From the NCBI GenBank assembly GCA_963835535.1, contig CAWIFL010000004.1:645893-709892 (forward strand): a stretch of DNA of 64,000 nucleotides, in the 5' to 3' direction. The notes under the pieces are model-generated. The model saw only the letters and a list, made by a program, of their open reading frames with translations. It had not been told where the DNA came from and did not search any database. Of this stretch, positions 59,272 to 64,000 are shown piece by piece (within the stretch, counting starts at the first letter, position 1; each line of letters begins with the position of its first letter). Position numbers and translations under genes: made by a program. The stretch comes from Fen-1245 sp963835535 (GTDB lineage Bacteria > Gemmatimonadota > Gemmatimonadetes > Gemmatimonadales > JACORV01).

Positions 59272-60562
59272 CGCGGTACAGACCGGGTACATGGGTAACA
59301 CTTCAAACCGGGAACATGGGTGACACTGCTAACATGGCTGACCTTCTGGAGGTTGGCCATGCCCTGGCTGGAGACGTCACCCGTGGACGAACGTGAACGC
59401 TTCATCGCCGACCAGCGGCGCGGCCTGTACACGATGACGGAGTTGAGCGCGCGGTACGGGATCAGTCGCAAGTCCGGCTACAAGTGGCTCGACCGCTTCG
59501 AGGAGGGCGGCCGGGCCGCGCTGCACGACCAGAGTCGGGCACCCCACCACTGCCCGCATCGCATCCCGGCGGCCGTGGCCCAGCTGATCTGCGCCGCCCG
59601 TCGCGCTCACCCCAGCTGGGGACCCGAGAAACTGCTCGACTGGCTCGAGCCCCGGTATCCGGCCTTCGCCCGGCCGGCCGTGAGTACGGCGGGCGACCTG
59701 CTGGCCCGCCGGGGCCTGGTCAAGAAGCGCCGGCGCCGCCGGCCCCATCAGCATCCGGGCGTCGTGCCGCTGACGACCACCGCCCCCAACGACCTCTGGA
59801 CGGCCGACTTCAAAGGCCACTTCCGGACCCGCGACGGGCTCTACTGTTACCCGCTGACGATCGCCGACCAGCACACGCGCTACCTGCTCGCCTGCCAGGG
59901 CCTCCGCTCGACCAAGGGGCGCGGCGTGCGCCCGGTCTTCGAGCACGCCTTCCGCACCTTTGGCCTGCCGCAGGCGATCCGCACCGATAACGGCGTGCCG
60001 TTCGCCACCTGCGGCATCCACGGCCTCTCCCAGCTCAATGTCTGGTGGCTGCGGCTCGGGATCCAGCACCAGCGGATCCTGCCGGCTCACCCGCAGCAGA
60101 ACGGCGCCCACGAGCGGATGCACAAGACCCTGAAGGCCGACGCGATCCGCCCGCCCCGCGGCTCGCTCGCCGCCCAGCAGCGCGCCTTCAACACCTTCCG
60201 GGCGCTGTACAACGACGAGCGCCCCCACGAATCCCTGGGCGGGCGCCCACCCGCCGCGCTCTATCGGACGTCTCCGCGCCCATTCCCGGAACAGCTCCCG
60301 CCGCTGGAGTATCCGGGGCACTTCCTCGTGAAGCGGATCACGAACGCGGGCACGTTTCGCTTCAAGCACCGGCTGCTGTTCATCGCCAATGCCCTGAAGC
60401 AACACCACATCGGACTCGAGGAGGTCGACGACGGGATCTGGTCCATCTACTTCGGCAGCGTCCTGCTCGCCCGCTTGGACGAGCACGACTACATCATCCG
60501 GGGCTGACCCGGATCCACCCCGGCACTGTTACCCATGTTGCCGGTTTACTTCGTTACCGGTT
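59272..60562 (+). mobile_element. IS481-family insertion sequence
   Basis: About 1.29 kb. Inner inverted repeats CCGGGTACATGGGTAACA (59283-59300) and TGTTACCCATGTTGCCGG (60527-60544) frame one transposase gene. The outer ends both read CGGTA when oriented inwards. The sequence AGGCGGCT occurs at 59264-59271 and 60563-60570 and fits an 8-base target duplication; allowing one mismatch it extends to GTNAGGCGGCT, that is the attC core and first cassette bases. Exact ends are uncertain by a few bases. Confidence 0.8.
59359..60507 (+). CDS. IS481-type DDE transposase
   Basis: 382 residues from ATG 59359 (GGAGG 8 bases upstream). N-terminal helix-turn-helix TMTELSARYGISRKSGYKWLDRFEEGG. The rve catalytic core has Asp in DLWTADFKGHF, Asp in AIRTDNGVPF and Glu in NGAHERMHKTLK. 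NDERPHESLGGRPPAALY is typical of the family. Intact, so the element may be active. Confidence 0.95.
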   Translation: MPWLETSPVDERERFIADQRRGLYTMTELSARYGISRKSGYKWLDRFEEGGRAALHDQSRAPHHCPHRIPAAVAQLICAARRAHPSWGPEKLLDWLEPRYPAFARPAVSTAGDLLARRGLVKKRRRRRPHQHPGVVPLTTTAPNDLWTADFKGHFRTRDGLYCYPLTIADQHTRYLLACQGLRSTKGRGVRPVFEHAFRTFGLPQAIRTDNGVPFATCGIHGLSQLNVWWLRLGIQHQRILPAHPQQNGAHERMHKTLKADAIRPPRGSLAAQQRAFNTFRALYNDERPHESLGGRPPAALYRTSPRPFPEQLPPLEYPGHFLVKRITNAGTFRFKHRLLFIANALKQHHIGLEEVDDGIWSIYFGSVLLARLDEHDYIIRG

Positions 60563-60576
60563 AGGCGGCTGCAGGG

Positions 60577-60972
60577 CTAGATCGGCACCTGCCAGGGCAG
60601 CGTGCGAACATCGATGCTGTCGGGCCAGACTCGGATCTGAACGCGGTCGCCAGTGCCCTCGCCGTCGAGGCGCTCCCCGGCGGCGCGCTCAACCCGCAAA
60701 CGGACTGGCCCCTGGCCTCGCGGCCGCTCGGCCACGAGCGTCAGCACGTCGGCTTGCAGCGTGAAGTGCCTGGGAACCGTGAGTTGTACTGCCTTCCCCT
60801 GCAACGAGTCGGGGCCTCGCAGGTAGCGGAGCGTCACCGTCGCGCCCGGCGCCCCGGGCGCGTCCACCGTGATCCGGAGCACCTGCGCGGACCGCGGCGC
60901 CTGCGCCGCAGTTGACGCCAGCGCAGCTGGGATTCCGACGATCGCGGCCAAGAGCCACCATGCCCGGTTCAT
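60577..60972 (-). CDS. Small exported protein, cassette gene
   Basis: 131 residues from ATG 60972 (strong AAGGAGGAG). Signal WWLLAAIVGIPAALASTAAQA, then beta-type sequence (VLRITVDAPGAPGATVTLRYLRG). No family recognised. The IS now separates its 3' end from attC 9. Confidence 0.75.
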   Translation of the reverse strand: MNRAWWLLAAIVGIPAALASTAAQAPRSAQVLRITVDAPGAPGATVTLRYLRGPDSLQGKAVQLTVPRHFTLQADVLTLVAERPRGQGPVRLRVERAAGERLDGEGTGDRVQIRVWPDSIDVRTLPWQVPI

Positions 60973-60998
60973 CGCGATCTCCTCCTTACGGAGCAGCC

Positions 60999-61125
60999 GC
61001 CTAACGAAGTGCGCCTCAGCGGCCGGCCTCAAGCCCGCCAGCCACACAACACCTGCATAACCTCAGTTGCACTTGCCAGCCAGTACCAGCCGAAGACGCC
61101 CGGCCGCTGCAGGCGCGGGTTAGGC
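60999..61125 (-). repeat. attC site 10
   Basis: 127 bases. Cores GCCTAAC and GTTAGGC; left centre reads GCGGCCGGCCTCAAGCCCGCC. Confidence 0.9.
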
Positions 61126-61167
61126 ACCTGCCGAGCGTTGTCGGCCGTCCGTAGGAAGGGCATCACC

Positions 61168-61554
61168 CTAGTCGATGGTGATCCGGTTGTCGGACGGGCT
61201 CCAAGCGAGGCGGAGCACCAAGGTGGTACAGTACCCCGCCTTCATCTCGACCGTGCGCTCGACGGCGCGGTAGCCGAGCCACCGCGCGCGCAGCTTGTAG
61301 CGGCCCGGCGGAATGCCAAAGAGCTCGAACCCGCCGTAGACAGAGTCGGCGTCGATCTGATAGGGCGTGCCCCGCGCCTCAATGTGCGCCCGCATAGGCT
61401 CGCCGGTGACACGATCGCGAACAACGCCGCGGAGAACAGCGGTAGAGCCACTGGGGCATGAATCGAAGGTCAACGGCGGTGGGCCACACCGGCAACAGCC
61501 AGTGAGGACGGCCGCAGCGACGACGCCGAGCACGCTACGAATGAGGAGTGTCAT
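61168..61554 (-). CDS. Lipoprotein with carboxypeptidase regulatory-like domain, cassette gene
   Basis: 128 residues from ATG 61554. Lipobox VLTGCCRCG. One regulatory-like/CarboxypepD_reg repeat: AVLRGVVRDRVTGEPMRAHIEA, GGFELFGIPPGRYKLRARWLGYR. The same fold opens SusC proteins, so it may bind at the cell surface. Confidence 0.85.
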   Translation of the reverse strand: MTLLIRSVLGVVAAAVLTGCCRCGPPPLTFDSCPSGSTAVLRGVVRDRVTGEPMRAHIEARGTPYQIDADSVYGGFELFGIPPGRYKLRARWLGYRAVERTVEMKAGYCTTLVLRLAWSPSDNRITID

Positions 61555-61579
61555 GCCCACCGAGCCCTATCGTGGTGCC

Positions 61580-61708
61580 GCCTAACGAAATTGCGCCTCA
61601 GCGGCGGGCGACGCCACGGCCCGCCTGGGTACCGGCTTCTACTCTAAACCGCCGGCGTCAGCCGGGCGTTATGTCGCCGTGCCCGGCCGCTGCAGGCGCG
61701 GGTTAGGC
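61580..61708 (-). repeat. attC site 11 (divergent centre)
   Basis: 129 bases. Standard cores and arms, but the middle about 75 bases are unlike all other sites and lack CCAGCCACACAACACC. Confidence 0.85.
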
Positions 61709-61734
61709 GGCTCGGGAAACGATGTCGCACCACT

Positions 61735-62196
61735 TCATTGGACTGTCACGTTGTAGTCGAGGGTGTCGACGGCTCGGGTGACATCGCTCCAGCCGATGAT
61801 CCAAAGCGTTCCAGAGCCGGACGCTGGGAAGACCACCGAGGCCGAATGCCGGAACCCGTTACGCTGATCCGTGCACGCCCCATTCGGTGGCATCTCGACA
61901 ACCACCGAGTCAAAGGGCTCAACAACGGCAACTGCCCCAGACACCTTGAAATTAGTGTATGCGGCCTTCACGCAGCCGTTACCAAACGTATAGACGGTCA
62001 CTGTTGCGGCCTTACCCGCGACGATCGGCGTCGGGATGGTAACGACCGGGGAGAACTGGGGGATATCCACGATGGTGCCGCGTTGCACGGCCCAGCGCCA
62101 TTCGGCCGGGTTGCGACACGCGAGCTGCGGAAGTGCGACCGCGACTAGAAGCGCTAGTGGCGCGAATACCCATGAGGGTGCGATGGCTCTGTGCAT
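61735..62196 (-). CDS. Exported or lipoprotein, cassette gene
   Basis: 153 residues from ATG 62196. Signal VFAPLALLVAVALPQLACRN with a possible lipid Cys. Beta-rich body (VAGKAATVTVYTFGNGC, GTLWIIGWSDVTRAVDTLDYNVTVQ), Ig-like. Function unknown. Confidence 0.75.
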   Translation of the reverse strand: MHRAIAPSWVFAPLALLVAVALPQLACRNPAEWRWAVQRGTIVDIPQFSPVVTIPTPIVAGKAATVTVYTFGNGCVKAAYTNFKVSGAVAVVEPFDSVVVEMPPNGACTDQRNGFRHSASVVFPASGSGTLWIIGWSDVTRAVDTLDYNVTVQ

Positions 62197-62204
62197 GTCG
62201 AGCC

Positions 62205-62330
62205 GCCTAACGAAGTGCGCCTCAGCGGCGGGCCACCGCCCGCCAGCCACACAACATCCGCATTACCTCAGTTGCACTCACCAGCCACTACCTGCTGAAG
62301 ACGCCCGGCCGCTGCAGGCGCGGGTTAGGC
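62205..62330 (-). repeat. attC site 12
   Basis: 126 bases. Cores GCCTAAC and GTTAGGC. Confidence 0.9.
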
Positions 62331-62336
62331 CGCGCC

Positions 62337-63020
62337 TCAGCAGGCGGCGGCATTGCGCCACACGGTGACGTACGCATGGCCGACCTGCGACTGGTCAGCC
62401 ACTGAACGCGCTTCGATCGTCGCCTCTCCGGGTGCGGTTCGACATTGCGACCGGAGCAAGCCCGTCGGCGAGAGCGTGGCCACGGTCGAATCGTTGATCT
62501 GCCATGTGACCGATGTGTCGACGCCCGCGGCGGCGTCGACGTAGGCGTACATCTGCACTGTGAGGCCGGCCGCCCCGAAGCCCATCGCCGGAGGATAGGC
62601 GGCGACCGTGCGCACCGATGGCGCCGCCGGCAGAAGGACTAGCGTGATCTCGAGCTGGGTTGGGGATTCCACGCCGCAGGGCCCGCCCACAGCCACGACG
62701 CCAGAGAACAGCACTGGTGCGTACCACGGCTTGGTAACCGAGACGTTATAGACACCCGGCCGCCGGTTGCCGGCGCCGAGTTGAAGCGGATCGTATGATG
62801 CCGGGCCGGTTGTGTCGGCAAAGGAGCCGTCACGAATAATGAGGGTCGCACCACGCGCCGCAGGTGTCCCATCGGGCGTCCGGACCGCAACAACGACGGA
62901 GTATCCTCCCGGGAGGTCGCACACCACTTCGGAGGGATTGCGAGAGTGTTCGCACGAGCCCAGGAGAATGGCGGACAGTGAGCCGGATAGGGCTGCACGA
63001 GCAAGGCCAGAACGCGACAT
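62337..63020 (-). CDS. Ig-like lipoprotein, cassette gene
   Basis: 227 residues, AAGGAGGG before the ATG. Lipobox AILLGSCEH. N-terminal regulatory-like part (YSVVVAVRTPDGTPAARGATLIIRDG) and a C-terminal BIG2-like domain (VTWQINDSTVATLSPTGLL, GEATIEARSVADQSQVGHAYVTV). Probable surface protein. Confidence 0.8.
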   Translation of the reverse strand: MSRSGLARAALSGSLSAILLGSCEHSRNPSEVVCDLPGGYSVVVAVRTPDGTPAARGATLIIRDGSFADTTGPASYDPLQLGAGNRRPGVYNVSVTKPWYAPVLFSGVVAVGGPCGVESPTQLEITLVLLPAAPSVRTVAAYPPAMGFGAAGLTVQMYAYVDAAAGVDTSVTWQINDSTVATLSPTGLLRSQCRTAPGEATIEARSVADQSQVGHAYVTVWRNAAAC

Positions 63021-63052
63021 ATGCCGCCCTCCTTCGGGATCCCGCTGGCGCG

Positions 63053-63178
63053 GCCTAACGAAGTGCGCCTCAGCGGCGGGCCTTCACCCGCCAGCCACAC
63101 AACACCTGCACTACCTCGGTTCAACTCACCAGCCAGTACCTGCCGAAGACGCCCGGCCGCTGCAGGCGCGGGTTAGGC
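63053..63178 (-). repeat. attC site 13
   Basis: 126 bases. Cores GCCTAAC and GTTAGGC. Confidence 0.9.
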
Positions 63179-63507
63179 AGAGTGCGACGCGGGCGCGGGG
63201 CGGAGCACCCTTGATCGTCGCGCACTCGCGGAAGCGCCTAGCACTCCAGGCACAGACGCCGTGGCTCGTCAGCCGAGTAACCGCCCGAGCCGCGCGTGCT
63301 GAGCTCTGTTGATCGCCGGGCTGCGGCCGCCGCGCGGGTCGGCTACCTCGAACTCGAGCCCCCACCTCCCGAAAAACCCGTTCGTGCTCTTCAAAAACAG
63401 CCCGGCCGCCGAACCTGCGGGGCAATACCAGATCCCTCACGAGCCCCACCCCCGCCGCGCGGCCCCGCCTTACCCCCCACTTTGCGGTTTCGGAGGCCGA
63501 CACTTCT
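63179..63507. other. Cassette without a convincing gene
   Basis: 329 bases between sites 13 and 14. The only minus-strand frame (from 63503) runs into attC 13 and has an Arg-rich, low-complexity translation; plus-strand frames run into attC 14. No ribosome site or family match seen. It may be a degenerate or non-coding cassette. Confidence 0.5.
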
Positions 63508-63632
63508 GCCTAACGAAGTGCGCCTCAGCGGCGGGCCTTCACCCGCCAGCCACACAACACCTGCATTACCTCGGTTGCACTCACCAGCCACTACCAGCTG
63601 AAGATGCCCGCCGCTGCAGGCGCGGGTTAGGC
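63508..63632 (-). repeat. attC site 14
   Basis: 125 bases. Cores GCCTAAC and GTTAGGC. The nearest site to the expected integrase side in this window. Confidence 0.9.
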
Positions 63633-63647
63633 AACACGGCCGCTGAG

Positions 63648-63989
63648 CTAGATCTCCCCCACCCAGACTTCCGTCGCCAACGGGCGCTCGTTCATCGCGG
63701 CCTGGAACTGCGGCAGCGCCTCCACGTGCGCCGCGAAGTCGGCGAGCGACGGAAAATCATAGCTCCACACCTCCCGATCTTCGGCGCTCGGAAATGGCTC
63801 GAGTGCATACGAGAACTCGATTCCGATTCCTGAAACCGGCGTGTCTTGCCCGTCCTCCGTTGCGGAGCACTGCCTGAGGAACTGAACAAGGAACCGATGC
63901 TCGCCGGCGTCGTCCTGCTCGGGGCCGCACTGGAAGGAGGCTGCATCCCCCTCGCACTCGACCGGGTGCTGCAGGAACGCCTTGAACAC
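63648..63989 (-). CDS. Hypothetical cytoplasmic protein, cassette gene
   Basis: 113 residues, acidic, no signal. ASFQCGPEQDDAGEHRFLVQFLRQCS and VWSYDFPSLADFAAHVEALPQFQAAMNERP are visible; no family recognised. Start at 63989 is close to the window edge and may lie beyond it. Confidence 0.65.
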   Translation of the reverse strand: MFKAFLQHPVECEGDAASFQCGPEQDDAGEHRFLVQFLRQCSATEDGQDTPVSGIGIEFSYALEPFPSAEDREVWSYDFPSLADFAAHVEALPQFQAAMNERPLATEVWVGEI

Positions 63990-64000
63990 TTTCCAAGCCG

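Noticed and set aside
60545..60566. A second attC site right of the IS because of GTTAGGC at 60560
   Set aside because: No arm or centre accompanies it; it is better explained as the duplicated target of the IS insertion.
53200..63610. Many short frames with translations such as LTRACSGRASSAGTGW or the KCASAAG/HPPATQHLH type
   Set aside because: They are readings of the attC sequence itself and recur at every site; they explain spurious N- or C-terminal extensions of real cassette genes.
53184..63632. Regularly recurring repeats as a CRISPR array
   Set aside because: Units are 125-135 bases, palindromic along their whole length, and are spaced by 0.3-1.9 kb containing genes; nothing like short repeats with ~30-base spacers.

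Overview
This window looks like the chromosome of a GC-rich, Gram-negative, polysaccharide-degrading bacterium. The SusC/SusD pair, the many signal-peptide lipoproteins and the very high GC coding style fit a soil Gemmatimonadota-type organism. That placement is inference; no rRNA or other phylogenetic marker is present. About 47 kb is a dense xylan and uronic-acid utilisation locus. The right-hand ~14 kb (about 50-64 kb) is quite different: a chromosomal integron cassette array.

Left part (1-47.3 kb). A SusC/SusD uptake pair is followed by a GH3 glycosidase running off the left edge. Next come GH67 alpha-glucuronidase with xylose isomerase, an MFS sugar-acid transporter with a Gfo/Idh/MocA oxidoreductase, and an agmatine deiminase/N-carbamoylputrescine amidase pair. 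Then follow a GntP permease and a set matching the non-phosphorylating (Weimberg) xylonate pathway: xylonate dehydratase, FAH-type dehydratase and ketoglutarate semialdehyde dehydrogenase. After GH105, a DinB-like protein and a zinc alcohol dehydrogenase comes a GH115-GH79 pair, which converges on a long minus-strand operon: GH3, GH9, SGNH hydrolase, CE7 acetyl-xylan esterase, MFS permease and GH43. The products suit acetylated glucuronoxylan: esterases deacetylate it, GH67/GH115 remove glucuronate, GH43/GH3 release xylose, and two xylose routes consume it. A short shared motif (core ATCTTATCAC) sits in front of several of these units.

A plus-strand operon (39.3-47.3 kb) carries an SDR, 6-phosphogluconate dehydrogenase, a LarA-type racemase homologue and a KdgK-type kinase. 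It ends in an unexpected module: a RACo-like [2Fe-2S]/ASKHA ATPase, a protein resembling the MetH reactivation domain, and a 108-residue orphan.

47.3-50.1 kb holds five small minus-strand genes of mixed type. From about 50.1 kb rightwards is the array: relic sites at 50.1-51.2 kb, then fourteen full-length ~125-135 bp imperfect palindromes bounded by GCCTAAC and GTTAGGC, which I read as attC sites. They separate short cassettes holding one or two small genes. Most cassette genes are on the minus strand and several stop inside the attC core, so the integrase and attI should lie beyond the right edge. The cargo includes two toxin-antitoxin pairs (AbrB/Doc and BrnT/BrnA), many small lipoproteins or exported proteins, a NodB-type deacetylase and a TonB-C-domain protein. 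An IS481-type element has inserted at one attC core.
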